Source: Oscillospiraceae bacterium
Lineage (GTDB): Bacteria; Bacillota_A; Clostridia; Oscillospirales; Oscillospiraceae
Direction of reading: 5' to 3'
DNA length: 12,068 bases
Assembly (NCBI GenBank): GCA_017381835.1
Contig: JAFOBK010000118.1
Location: 1-12,068, forward strand
The translations under genes and the position numbers were made by a program. Below, one piece after another: positions 1 to 6,760 of the stretch. The notes under the pieces were generated by a model. The model was not told the DNA's origin, made no database searches, and worked only from the letters and a program-made list of their open reading frames with translations. Position 1 is the first letter of the stretch; each line of letters opens with the position of its first letter.

Positions 1-668
1 ATATTCAGACCCTCTTCGGCGTGGGTATTGATCACGTCAAAGAGCAGCTTGGCATACTTGCCGTCACCCACCACATTGGTACGGGGGCTGAAGGCTAGGG
101 GCAGATGGGAGGTGATGAAGATGGGGGCGTCATAGCCCTCGCCCAGCTTGTTGTGCAGCCAGGTCTCCAGCTGCTTAGCCAGAGCCTCCACGCCGGCCTG
201 GGTGCCGCCGCCGTCGGGATAGTCATTCTCGTTCAGGACAAAGACGGAGTAGCCGTCAAAGTCATGACCGCCGGTGGCATCGATGCGGGAATCCTTGACG
301 TCATGGTTACCCTGCACCAGAATGCTGTTGGCGTCGTTAATATTGGAATAGCTGTTCTGCACAGCGCCCATCAGTGCAGTGATACCAGCAGCGGTCTGAC
401 CGTTATCATCGCTCTCGTGGGTCTCGCAGTCGTAGTCACCCACGAACAGCATGCCGTCCATGGTCTGATACTTCTTAGAGATCTGCGCCAGAATATTGCG
501 CACATTCTCAGCACTGCCGGCATGGTCGCCAGCCTGCTGGAAGTCGCCGCCAGCCAGGACATATGTGGTTTTCTCTGCGGCATTTGCCTGGAACGTGAAT
601 GTTGGGATTATGCTTACCAGCATCACGAAACACAGAACAAGCGAGAGAACTCTCTTCAGTTCCTTCAT
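1..668 (-). CDS. Secreted calcineurin-like metallophosphoesterase, N-terminal part (runs off the window)
   Basis: Reading leftward from ATG at 668, 222 codons stay open to the window edge, so the C-terminus is missing. Residues 1-31 form a signal peptide (KELKR start, hydrophobic core, ANA-A cleavage site), so the enzyme is exported. Metallophosphoesterase motifs follow in order: GGDFQ (D42, Q44), GDYD (D78), GNHD (120-123) and SHLP (H188). These are the metal ligands of the calcineurin-like fold. The first motif is D-x-Q rather than the common D-x-H, which also occurs in secreted clostridial members as far as I recall. The substrate cannot be read from the sequence; phosphodiesters, nucleotides or phosphoproteins are possible. 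A consensus promoter (754-782) and a strong GGAGGAG ribosome site precede it. Codon use is GC-rich (CTG, GGC, ACC), unlike the middle of the window. Family call is secure, function is not. Confidence 0.88.
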   Translation of the reverse strand, partial: MKELKRVLSLVLCFVMLVSIIPTFTFQANAAEKTTYVLAGGDFQQAGDHAGSAENVRNILAQISKKYQTMDGMLFVGDYDCETHESDDNGQTAAGITALMGAVQNSYSNINDANSILVQGNHDVKDSRIDATGGHDFDGYSVFVLNENDYPDGGGTQAGVEALAKQLETWLHNKLGEGYDAPIFITSHLPLAFSPRTNVVGDGKYAKLLFDVINTHAEEGLN

Positions 669-680
669 AATTTACTCCTC

Positions 681-696
681 CTTGAATTGCTTCAAG
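681..696 (-). promoter_or_regulatory. Leader hairpin directly against the ribosome binding site
   Basis: In the RNA read from the minus strand, CUUGAA and UUCAAG form a perfect 6-bp stem closed by GCAA, a GNRA-type tetraloop. The stem ends at the start of the GGAGGAG ribosome site, 12 nt before the ATG. It could modulate initiation or protect the 5' end of the message; this is inferred from position only. Confidence 0.45.
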
Positions 697-753
697 TTTT
701 TCTGAATATGCAATTTAGAAACACTAATCGCATATTACCTGATAATCAGAGTT

Positions 754-782
754 ATTATAGTCCATGTCAACATAAAAGTCAA
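754..782 (-). promoter_or_regulatory. Sigma-A promoter of the metallophosphoesterase gene
   Basis: On the minus strand, -35 TTGACT (777-782) and -10 TATAAT (754-759) are separated by exactly 17 bp. Transcription should start near 747, leaving a leader of about 80 nt. A second, weaker pair (TTGACA with GATTAT, also 17 bp apart) lies 12-15 bp downstream and could act as an alternative start. Confidence 0.75.
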
Positions 783-832
783 ATTTATTTTTCTATAGAC
801 AATATATAATTCTTATTTAAATTCGATACTTA

Positions 833-860
833 AATAGCCGTTTACTAATAGCCGTTTACT
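833..860. repeat. Perfect tandem duplication of 14 bp
   Basis: AATAGCCGTTTACT occurs twice without any spacer, at 833-846 and 847-860. It lies in the AT-rich gap between the metallophosphoesterase promoter and the terminator of the neighbouring operon. Apart from the promoter and leader hairpin, I see nothing else in 669-881. Confidence 0.8.
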
Positions 861-881
861 GATGATATTGTCGCACAAAAA

Positions 882-913
882 CACCCCAACTTGCTCTTTT
901 GCAAGTCGGGGTG
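882..913 (-). terminator. Intrinsic terminator of the dac-udg-Nudix-AEC operon
   Basis: The minus-strand RNA forms a 13-bp stem (CACCCCGACUUGC with GCAAGUUGGGGUG, loop AAAAGA) followed at once by UUUUUG. The single non-Watson-Crick position is a G-U pair in minus-strand RNA but an A-C clash in plus-strand RNA. This confirms that it serves the leftward operon, whose last stop codon lies at 920-922. Confidence 0.92.
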
Positions 914-919
914 ATGCTT

Positions 920-1828
920 TTAAGGAATAATAATCAGCAGTAGTACGATCATGATGATACTACAAATAATAGAAATAGAGTTGATAGCGCTGGAGAGGCC
1001 AACATCGGATTTCATCTCACCGGTGAAGGCGGGAACCGCTGAACCAATGGGGCTGAATACCAACAGCACCAGGGTTTTTCTCACTTCCGGAGCAAAGGGC
1101 AGCAGGAAATAGAAGCAAGCTGCCAACACCGCTGCCACGGCAAAACGCACCGCAAGCACACGCGCGATTCTGCCCAGCTGTTCCTTCTCCGCGGTAATCT
1201 TAAATCCAACACCCAGCATAAGCATCGCACAGAAGGCATTGGCACCGCTGATGGTATCGGTAAAGGTTGTGATCGGTTTGGGAATCGGAATATGCAGAAG
1301 ACATAGGATCGGCATAATCAAAAAGCAAAGAAACAGTATCGACTTGGACAGGGTTCGAACGATCCGCTTCAGCGTGATCTTGCCGCCGTTTTTCAAGACA
1401 GACGCTATACTGAATGCGCCACCCAGGCAGATAAAGCCGTTGCCGATATCAAAAAGGCAGCAGGAAATCACACCCAAGGGGCCAAGGAAATTTTGAACAA
1501 AGGGCAGCGCAAAACAGCCGATATTATATCCCGGCAGATTCAGCATCTCAAAAGCCTTTTGCTCTTTGCTGTTTCTTAAGTTAAGAACAAAACCCAAAAG
1601 TATATAAATGCCACCGCACAAAAGCGCAAGTAATGTCAGCACAAATAGAGAAGGATCCAATTCTTTATTGGCAAAGTTACTGATGATTGCTGCGGGCAGG
1701 GTAATTTTCAGGGTGACATTGGAAAGAACAGCAAAATCACTGTCCTTGAAAACGCCGATTCGTTTCAGCGTATAGCCTAAAATGATGATTGCAATAAAGC
1801 AACCGGCTTTGATCAGTACTTCAGCCAC
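920..1828 (-). CDS. AEC (auxin efflux carrier) family permease
   Basis: A 302-residue, very hydrophobic membrane protein with about ten predicted helices in two halves around a short polar centre (KNGGKITLKR, near 146-155). The family-typical pattern is present: NVTLKITLPAAIISNF near 37-52 and GYNIGCFALPF near 100-110, the Asn/Gly/Pro-containing breaks of the transport fold. AEC members export or import small organic acids such as malate or malonate; the substrate here cannot be told. The start is GTG at 1828, preceded by AGAGGA at 5 nt spacing, and it overlaps the Nudix stop by 8 bp, implying translational coupling. It is the last gene of the leftward operon and is followed by the terminator at 882-913. 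Why a permease is cotranscribed with nucleotide-repair genes is not explained by the sequence. Confidence 0.9.
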   Translation of the reverse strand: MAEVLIKAGCFIAIIILGYTLKRIGVFKDSDFAVLSNVTLKITLPAAIISNFANKELDPSLFVLTLLALLCGGIYILLGFVLNLRNSKEQKAFEMLNLPGYNIGCFALPFVQNFLGPLGVISCCLFDIGNGFICLGGAFSIASVLKNGGKITLKRIVRTLSKSILFLCFLIMPILCLLHIPIPKPITTFTDTISGANAFCAMLMLGVGFKITAEKEQLGRIARVLAVRFAVAAVLAACFYFLLPFAPEVRKTLVLLVFSPIGSAVPAFTGEMKSDVGLSSAINSISIICSIIMIVLLLIIIP

Positions 1829-2231
1829 GGCAATCCTCTTTCTTTAGCCCACTTCGCTCCATGATCGCCTGCAAAATTTCCTCATCCGCAGGACAGAAAT
1901 CATACTGGGGAATCTCAGCAGGGGTGACCCAACGGGCATCGTTATGTTCCAGCAGACGGATCTCCCCTTCTGCGATCACCGCATTAAACAAAATCAGGTG
2001 AACGGTCAAATCCGGATATTCATGGATTACTTCCATAAAAACATCCAAGGGTTTGACGGTAATATCCAGTTCTTCCCGGCATTCGCGGATCAGAGCCTCT
2101 TCCCTGCTCTCACCGGGTTCCACTTTACCGCCCACAAATTCCCACAGCAGCGCTCTGGCCTTATGGGCAGGTCTTTGGCATGCTAAAAAACGGTTTTTAT
2201 CCCAAATAAGGGCAGCTACAACTTCAGTCAT
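1821..2231 (-). CDS. Nudix hydrolase, MutT-like (8-oxo-dGTP diphosphatase type)
   Basis: A protein of 136 residues carrying a complete Nudix box at 35-57: G35, E41, then R49-E50-C51-R52-E53-E54, the magnesium-binding helix. The usual aliphatic residue is Cys51 and the usual late Gly is Asp56, both tolerated. The WEFVGGK approach and the length match MutT-type enzymes, which clear oxidised dGTP before it enters DNA. A GTG at 2240 would add three residues, but I prefer ATG at 2231 because AGGTG sits 6 nt upstream. With this start the gene overlaps the udg stop by 8 bp (ATGACTGA), the same arrangement as at its own 3' end with the permease. Neighbouring udg supports a role in DNA maintenance. 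The exact substrate is inferred. Confidence 0.9.
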   Translation of the reverse strand: MTEVVAALIWDKNRFLACQRPAHKARALLWEFVGGKVEPGESREEALIRECREELDITVKPLDVFMEVIHEYPDLTVHLILFNAVIAEGEIRLLEHNDARWVTPAEIPQYDFCPADEEILQAIMERSGLKKEDCRG

Positions 2232-2802
2232 TTTGAACACCTAAATCTGCATGTACTTCTTTATACTTTTCGCGAATGCTCAGCAGGTCATCAAAGGTTT
2301 CCGGACGCTTACTGAGATCCCGCAGCAGCGCAGAGGGATGATAGATCGCGGTCATCCATACTCCGTTACTGCAAAACCAGTTGCCATGCTGCTGGGTAAT
2401 CCGGAAATCAGGATCAATCAGCTTTTTCGCTGCAACACGTCCCAGGCAAACAATGATTTTCGGCCGGATCAGTGCTACCTGGTTTCGTAGGTAGGAAATG
2501 CAGGCCTCCTGCTCTTCTTCCTGGGGATCCCGATTTCTGGGAGGGCGGCATTTGACGATATTAGCGATATAGCAATTATGTCTGCCCAGGTCAATGATAG
2601 ACAGCATATCATCCAAAAGTTTACCGGCAGCGCCCACAAAGGGTTCACCCTGCAGGTCCTCCTGCTCACCGGGGCCTTCACCAACGAACATAATATCCGC
2701 ATTTCGGGGGCCTACACCAAATACTACATTGGTACGGGTCTTGCAGAGTTCACATTTTGTGCAGCTCATACATTGCTGCGAAAGAGCTTCCCAATTCAGC
2801 AT
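2224..2802 (-). CDS. Type-4 uracil-DNA glycosylase (4Fe-4S)
   Basis: At 192 residues this matches the family-4 uracil-DNA glycosylases, which cut uracil out of DNA to leave an abasic site. Four cysteines expected to hold the [4Fe-4S] cluster are present: C14 and C17 (CTKC), C85 (KCRPP) and C101 (EACISYL). The uracil-pocket motif GEGPGEQED is at 41-49, [10 protein letters not shown] follows at 55-64, and the DNA-intercalating HPSALLR motif is at 155-161. The start ATG at 2802 lies 1 nt after the dac stop, and its ribosome site AAGGAG lies inside the dac coding end. The abasic sites it makes could be cut by the exonuclease III homologue encoded in the divergent operon (7274-8026). The family call is very secure. 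Confidence 0.95.
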   Translation of the reverse strand: MLNWEALSQQCMSCTKCELCKTRTNVVFGVGPRNADIMFVGEGPGEQEDLQGEPFVGAAGKLLDDMLSIIDLGRHNCYIANIVKCRPPRNRDPQEEEQEACISYLRNQVALIRPKIIVCLGRVAAKKLIDPDFRITQQHGNWFCSNGVWMTAIYHPSALLRDLSKRPETFDDLLSIREKYKEVHADLGVQND

Positions 2803-2803
2803 C

Positions 2804-4195
2804 TTAACGGCTCCTTCTTTGATATCTTCTGTGCTGCTTAAGCTTTCTTCTACGGATCATCCGGAAAATGATGGGTCTGCCAAACAGAAGAACGATTAGC
2901 AAACCTACAATCACCGCTACAATAATCAGAACAGCAAACGGATTTCCATCACTATGGACAACCGTCTCATCCAAAGTAACTTTTTCCTGCACCGCAACAC
3001 TATTGGATGCAAACATCTCTGCCTGAGCAAGGCAGGTATTTTCGTACCAAACTTCAACCTTTGCAATCTGATCGTCTTTCTGAACAGGTGCCTTGATTGC
3101 TTGCTCCTGGATGAACCGGTAAGTCAGATTTGCATCCGTTGCTTTCAAGGGTAAAGAAGTAGATACATCTACCTTTACATATCCGGTTACATCACAGTCA
3201 CCGTTCTCAACGGAGAATTGTTCCAAAATCTGATTATTATGAAGAACGTTTGCATGACCAAATTCATCAAACCCCTTATCCAGCAGAATGCGTGCTTCCT
3301 TATAACAGCCTTCTTCACCGTTGGGATTGATCTCAGAAGTAGAACCCATAATGATACTGATCAGCTGGATATCATTCTTTTCAGCCAGAACCACGATATT
3401 ATTCTCACCCTCGCCGGTTAAGCCCATTCGGCTGCCGATTGCGCGACTATCGAAGTGATTGGAGCCAAGGTTTCTGTTAAAGAGGAAATTTTCACTGGAA
3501 ACTTTTCTCTCTTCTGCCATGTTTGTAGCAGGAATACGGACAACATAAGTACAGAATGCCTCTTCAAAGTCTTCATTCTCCATGCCCGCAACGACAATTT
3601 TCGCAACATCTCTAGCGGTTGTTAACTGCAAATCATCACTTAAGCCATGCACATTGACAAAGTTTGTGCCAGTACAGCCAATCTCAGCGGCCTTCTCATT
3701 CATCATTTGCACAAAGGCTTCCTGGCTTCCGGCAACATGGTCTGCAAGAATCGTGGCGGCAATGTTGGCGCCCTTGACCATCAGACAGTACATCAGATCC
3801 TGAACGGACAGTTCCTCCCCCGCCTGCAAATCAATACCTCGGTTCAGAGAATACATGGTGTCCAGTACTTCCTGCTTTACGGTAACCCGTTCACTCATGT
3901 CTGCGTTTTCCGCAACAATTAAGCAAGTCATGATTTTAGCAAGACCGGCAGGTGAAAACTGTGCATCCGGATTATCGGCATAGACAACCACATCATTGGT
4001 AATATCAAAAAGGAGCGCAGAAACGGTTTTTACCAAGCGTTCATCCTTGCTGTCCAACGGTCTTTGACCGTCAATGGTCCTGCAGCCCTGCACTACAGAC
4101 ATATCATTCTCTGCAGTAGCACCAACCGGTATAGTCAGCAGCATCAGCGCAAGGATACCGCAGATAAGCCGACGCATAAATCCTGTTTTTTTCAT
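2804..4195 (-). CDS. PBP5-like D-alanyl-D-alanine carboxypeptidase homologue, probably catalytically inactive
   Basis: A 463-residue exported protein with a signal peptide (1-28, ATA cleavage), a peptidase S11-like domain (about 50-310), a beta-rich C-terminal domain (about 315-410), one membrane helix (419-438) and a very basic tail ending RRYQRRSR. The order fits DacA/DacF enzymes that trim D-Ala from peptidoglycan pentapeptide. The active site does not: the SxxK motif reads G84-L-A-K87, SxN reads G142-A-N144, and KTG reads R256-M-G258. Without the acylating serine the normal reaction is impossible, so a binding, scaffolding or sensing role is likely. The frame is intact, which argues against simple decay. 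ATG at 4195 has GAGGG 6 nt upstream. It is the first gene of the operon driven by the promoter at 4265-4293. The fold call is secure and the inactivity is a strong inference. Confidence 0.88.
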   Translation of the reverse strand: MKKTGFMRRLICGILALMLLTIPVGATAENDMSVVQGCRTIDGQRPLDSKDERLVKTVSALLFDITNDVVVYADNPDAQFSPAGLAKIMTCLIVAENADMSERVTVKQEVLDTMYSLNRGIDLQAGEELSVQDLMYCLMVKGANIAATILADHVAGSQEAFVQMMNEKAAEIGCTGTNFVNVHGLSDDLQLTTARDVAKIVVAGMENEDFEEAFCTYVVRIPATNMAEERKVSSENFLFNRNLGSNHFDSRAIGSRMGLTGEGENNIVVLAEKNDIQLISIIMGSTSEINPNGEEGCYKEARILLDKGFDEFGHANVLHNNQILEQFSVENGDCDVTGYVKVDVSTSLPLKATDANLTYRFIQEQAIKAPVQKDDQIAKVEVWYENTCLAQAEMFASNSVAVQEKVTLDETVVHSDGNPFAVLIIVAVIVGLLIVLLFGRPIIFRMIRRRKLKQHRRYQRRSR

Positions 4196-4215
4196 AATTT
4201 ACCCTCGTTATCAAA

Positions 4216-4234
4216 TGTCGGGTCTTGTCCGACA
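4216..4234. promoter_or_regulatory. Inverted repeat over the -35 box; candidate operator or leader hairpin
   Basis: TGTCGG (4216-4221) and CCGACA (4229-4234) form a perfect 6-bp inverted repeat with a 7-nt centre. It covers the -35 element of the rightward promoter and lies in the leader of the dac message, so it could be a repressor site or an RNA hairpin. No protein is identified as its binder. Confidence 0.4.
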
Positions 4235-4253
4235 GTAAAAATTCGTGTATAAT
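4225..4253 (+). promoter_or_regulatory. Sigma-A promoter of the rightward comEA-TCS-exoA operon
   Basis: TTGTCC (4225-4230) and a perfect TATAAT (4248-4253) are separated by 17 bp, with a start expected near 4260. Its -35 box is weaker than that of the opposing promoter and lies in the dac leader. Confidence 0.75.
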
Positions 4254-4264
4254 ATTTCTGCAGT

Positions 4265-4293
4265 ATTATATCAGTTTTTCGTTTTCTAGTCAA
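4265..4293 (-). promoter_or_regulatory. Sigma-A promoter of the leftward dac operon (extended -10)
   Basis: On the minus strand, -35 TTGACT (4288-4293) and -10 TATAAT (4265-4270) are 17 bp apart, with TGA directly before the -10 as an extended element. Transcription should start near 4258. It overlaps the rightward promoter at 4225-4253. Confidence 0.85.
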
Positions 4294-4313
4294 TGCGGGG
4301 AGGCGCACGCACA

Positions 4314-4667
4314 ATGAAAAAAGGGATTTCTATCTTACTTTTAATTTGTGCGCTGGGCATATCCATGGCAATAGGTATCTTCATCGGACGAACCAACCGT
4401 GAAGAATATCATCCCATGCCCCACAAGGTTTCGATCGAATCCCAGCAGATTCCTTCTCATTCTGAAGATTTTCTGATAGATATCAACACAGCTGAAGAAA
4501 GTCTTCTGATGGACCTACCGGGAATCGGCCAGGAACTTGCTGATCGAATTATCGCTTACCGCACGGAAAACGGACCCTTTGAATCCACCGATGAACTATT
4601 GAAGATTGAGGGAATTGGAGAAAAGAAGCTCCAGCAACTGGAAACATATATAAAGGTTGGAGGATAA
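4314..4667 (+). CDS. ComEA-like membrane-anchored helix-hairpin-helix DNA-binding protein
   Basis: A protein of 117 residues. Residues 1-24 form an uncleaved signal anchor (KKGISILLL to GIFIG), a linker of about 30 residues follows, and the C-terminal third is a double helix-hairpin-helix unit of ComEA type: DINTAEESLLMDLPGIG, then IAYRTENGPF, then LLKIEGIGEKKL. ComEA binds double-stranded DNA outside the membrane during competence. This version lacks the SLBB-like domain that often precedes the hairpins, and no comEC is adjacent, so competence is only a possibility. ATG at 4293 would add seven residues but has no ribosome site; ATG at 4314 has GGGGAGG upstream, at a longish 10 nt, and gives a proper signal anchor. 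It is the first gene of the rightward operon, and its stop is 1 nt before the response-regulator start. Confidence 0.85.
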   Translation: MKKGISILLLICALGISMAIGIFIGRTNREEYHPMPHKVSIESQQIPSHSEDFLIDINTAEESLLMDLPGIGQELADRIIAYRTENGPFESTDELLKIEGIGEKKLQQLETYIKVGG

Positions 4668-4668
4668 T

Positions 4669-5346
4669 ATGAAAATTCTTGTTGTTGATGATGAGGAACT
4701 GCTGGTTAAAGGCATTCGCTTTAATCTGCAGAATGAAGGATATGAGATAATTACCGGATGCAACGGTGTTGAAGCCGTAGAAAAAGCCAAAGATAATAAT
4801 CCGGATCTGATCATATTGGATGTTATGATGCCGGAAATGGACGGTATGACCGCATGCGCCAGAATCCGTGAGTTTTCCAATGTTCCGATCATTCTCCTCA
4901 CCGCTAAAACTGATGATATGGATAAACTCATGGGCTTTGAGCATGGAGCTGATGATTATGTCACAAAACCGTTCAATATTTTGGAATTAAAGGCCCGTGT
5001 CCGTGCGCTGCTGCGCAGAGCCGGTCCGAAGGCTGCTGAGGCCACCCCCACCCTCTCCATCGGTTCTATCAGTTTGGATTTGAATGCACGCAATGCATAT
5101 TGTGACGGAAAACTGGCTGATCTGACTGCCAAAGAATTTGATGTTATTGAGTTCCTGATGCGAAATCCCAACAGAGTCTACTCCCGAGAAGCACTGCTTG
5201 ACACAATATGGACTTATGAGTACCGCAGCGATATTCGTACCGTGGATGTGCACATCCGCAGACTCCGTGAAAAGCTGGAGGTCAATCCTGCTGATCCGCA
5301 GTACATTATGACGAAATGGGGCGTTGGTTATTACTTCCGTAAATAA
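4669..5346 (+). CDS. OmpR/PhoB-family response regulator
   Basis: At 225 residues it has a receiver domain (1-118) with acidic pocket D7-D8, phospho-acceptor D51 (LIILDVMMPEMDG), T78 and K100 (DYVTKPF). A winged-helix DNA-binding domain follows at about 128-225, with the recognition-helix signature RTVDVHIRRLREKLE and the closing GVGYYFRK hairpin. It is a phosphorylation-controlled transcription factor, presumably activated by the kinase encoded next. A TTG at 4657 would add four residues, but ATG at 4669 is chosen because GGAGG ends 5 nt upstream and the start lies 1 nt after the comEA-like stop. It resembles WalR/PhoP-type regulators, but the regulon cannot be read from the window; autoregulation at the divergent promoter pair is plausible and untested. 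Confidence 0.95.
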   Translation: MKILVVDDEELLVKGIRFNLQNEGYEIITGCNGVEAVEKAKDNNPDLIILDVMMPEMDGMTACARIREFSNVPIILLTAKTDDMDKLMGFEHGADDYVTKPFNILELKARVRALLRRAGPKAAEATPTLSIGSISLDLNARNAYCDGKLADLTAKEFDVIEFLMRNPNRVYSREALLDTIWTYEYRSDIRTVDVHIRRLREKLEVNPADPQYIMTKWGVGYYFRK

Positions 5347-6760
5347 ACCAAAGATTATTGATCAGTTCAGAAGTACACATTTTCGATATGCGATTACTTA
5401 TATCGTAATCACTTTTGTCGTTTTGCTATTTCTGAATCTATATTCTTCACAAATGAGCCAGAAGCTCTTTTACAGTAGTAAAGAGACATCGATGATTGAA
5501 AAATGTCTCCTTGCAGCATCTGAAATCTCTGCTGAAGAGGTTCTCAACCAAACTACGGTCAATAAGGCTGTCAAGCAGATTGGTAGTCTGCGAGTAACCC
5601 GGCTTGTTGTCACAGACAGTAGCGGTATTGCCATTTATGATTCTACCGAAAATGACGTCGGCAGGTATATGGTGCTGCCGGAAATTGTACAGGCGCTGGG
5701 CGGTTATGATGTATTCAGCTGGAATTACCATGACGGTGCTATGCAATCCCGGGCCGCAACGCCGATTATGTCCTATGATACGTTAATCGGATGTGTCTAT
5801 ATGATGGAGTATGATACCCAGCAGGGCGCGCTGATTCAGAATCTTCAGAAGAATACTTTCAGCATTTCTCTGTTCCTGGAACTTTGCGTTACTATTTTTG
5901 CAATTTTCTTCTCCAATTCCTTTACCAGAAGACTGCGCAAAATCATGATTTCCATGCGCATCATCCGTGAAGGCGATTACTCACACAAGGTCAAAATGGG
6001 CGGTCATGACGAACTGACCGTTTTGGGTAACGAATTTAACGACTTGGTAGAGCGACTTCAGATTTCCGAGCAAAAACGAAGGAACTTTGTTTCCGACGCA
6101 TCTCATGAACTGAAAACCCCTCTGGCATCCATTAAGCTTTTGAGCGACTCCATTTTGCAAAACGATATGGATGCGGTTACTGTCAAAGAATTTGTCGGTG
6201 ACATCGGCAACGAGGCGGACAGGCTCAACCGCATGACCCAAAAGCTTTTGTCCCTGACAAGAATCGAATCTCAGGAGGACAGCGATTGCGAAATCGTCTA
6301 TATTGCGCCTACTGTTGATCGTGTTATCCGTATGCTGACTGGCATTGCCGAAAATAACGGCATTACCATGCAGACCGACATCATCCAGGACTCTTCTATT
6401 CTGATCATTGAAGATGACCTCTACCAGATCATCTTTAATCTGGTGGAAAACGGTATTAAATATAATACCCCCGGCGGTAAGCTGACAGTAACATTGTACC
6501 GGGAAGAAGAGAACGCAGTGATTGCTGTTAAAGATACCGGTGTTGGTATACCCGAGGAATCGGTAGGCCATGTTTTTGAACGTTTTTACCGCGTTGATAA
6601 AGCCCGCGCCCGTAAAACCGGCGGCAGCGGTTTGGGCTTGTCCATCGTTCGAAATATGGTTGAGAGAAACGGCGGACAAATCGCTTTGGAGAGTAAGGTC
6701 GGCGAAGGCAGTTTGTTTACTTTGCGTTTCCCGGTGTTTGATACGGAGGAAAGCCAATGA
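5324..6760 (+). CDS. Membrane sensor histidine kinase (HAMP-HisKA-HATPase)
   Basis: A 478-residue partner of the preceding regulator. Two membrane helices (about 22-42 and 178-198) enclose an extracellular domain of about 135 residues with a PDC/Cache-like pattern (VVTDSSGIAIYDS, then LPEIVQALGG). HAMP lies at about 199-250, the dimerisation helix with phospho-acceptor H261 (SDASHELKTP) follows, then the N box with N376 (NLVENGIKYN), DTGVGIP at 404-410 and GGSGLGL at 433-439. All catalytic boxes are intact. Unlike WalK there is no cytoplasmic PAS between HAMP and HisKA. The only standard start before the first membrane helix is TTG at 5324, inside the regulator gene (23 bp overlap), with GGGG very close upstream; in-frame stop TGA at 5309 excludes anything earlier. 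Translation is probably coupled. The signal sensed is unknown. Confidence 0.93.
   Translation: MVITSVNKPKIIDQFRSTHFRYAITYIVITFVVLLFLNLYSSQMSQKLFYSSKETSMIEKCLLAASEISAEEVLNQTTVNKAVKQIGSLRVTRLVVTDSSGIAIYDSTENDVGRYMVLPEIVQALGGYDVFSWNYHDGAMQSRAATPIMSYDTLIGCVYMMEYDTQQGALIQNLQKNTFSISLFLELCVTIFAIFFSNSFTRRLRKIMISMRIIREGDYSHKVKMGGHDELTVLGNEFNDLVERLQISEQKRRNFVSDASHELKTPLASIKLLSDSILQNDMDAVTVKEFVGDIGNEADRLNRMTQKLLSLTRIESQEDSDCEIVYIAPTVDRVIRMLTGIAENNGITMQTDIIQDSSILIIEDDLYQIIFNLVENGIKYNTPGGKLTVTLYREEENAVIAVKDTGVGIPEESVGHVFERFYRVDKARARKTGGSGLGLSIVRNMVERNGGQIALESKVGEGSLFTLRFPVFDTEESQ

Noticed and set aside
105..809. Long open frame on the plus strand, 234 codons
   Set aside because: It runs antisense to the metallophosphoesterase, which has a signal peptide, all metal motifs, promoter and ribosome site on the minus strand. 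The plus-strand frame reads as low-complexity V/A/L/G-rich sequence and has no such support.
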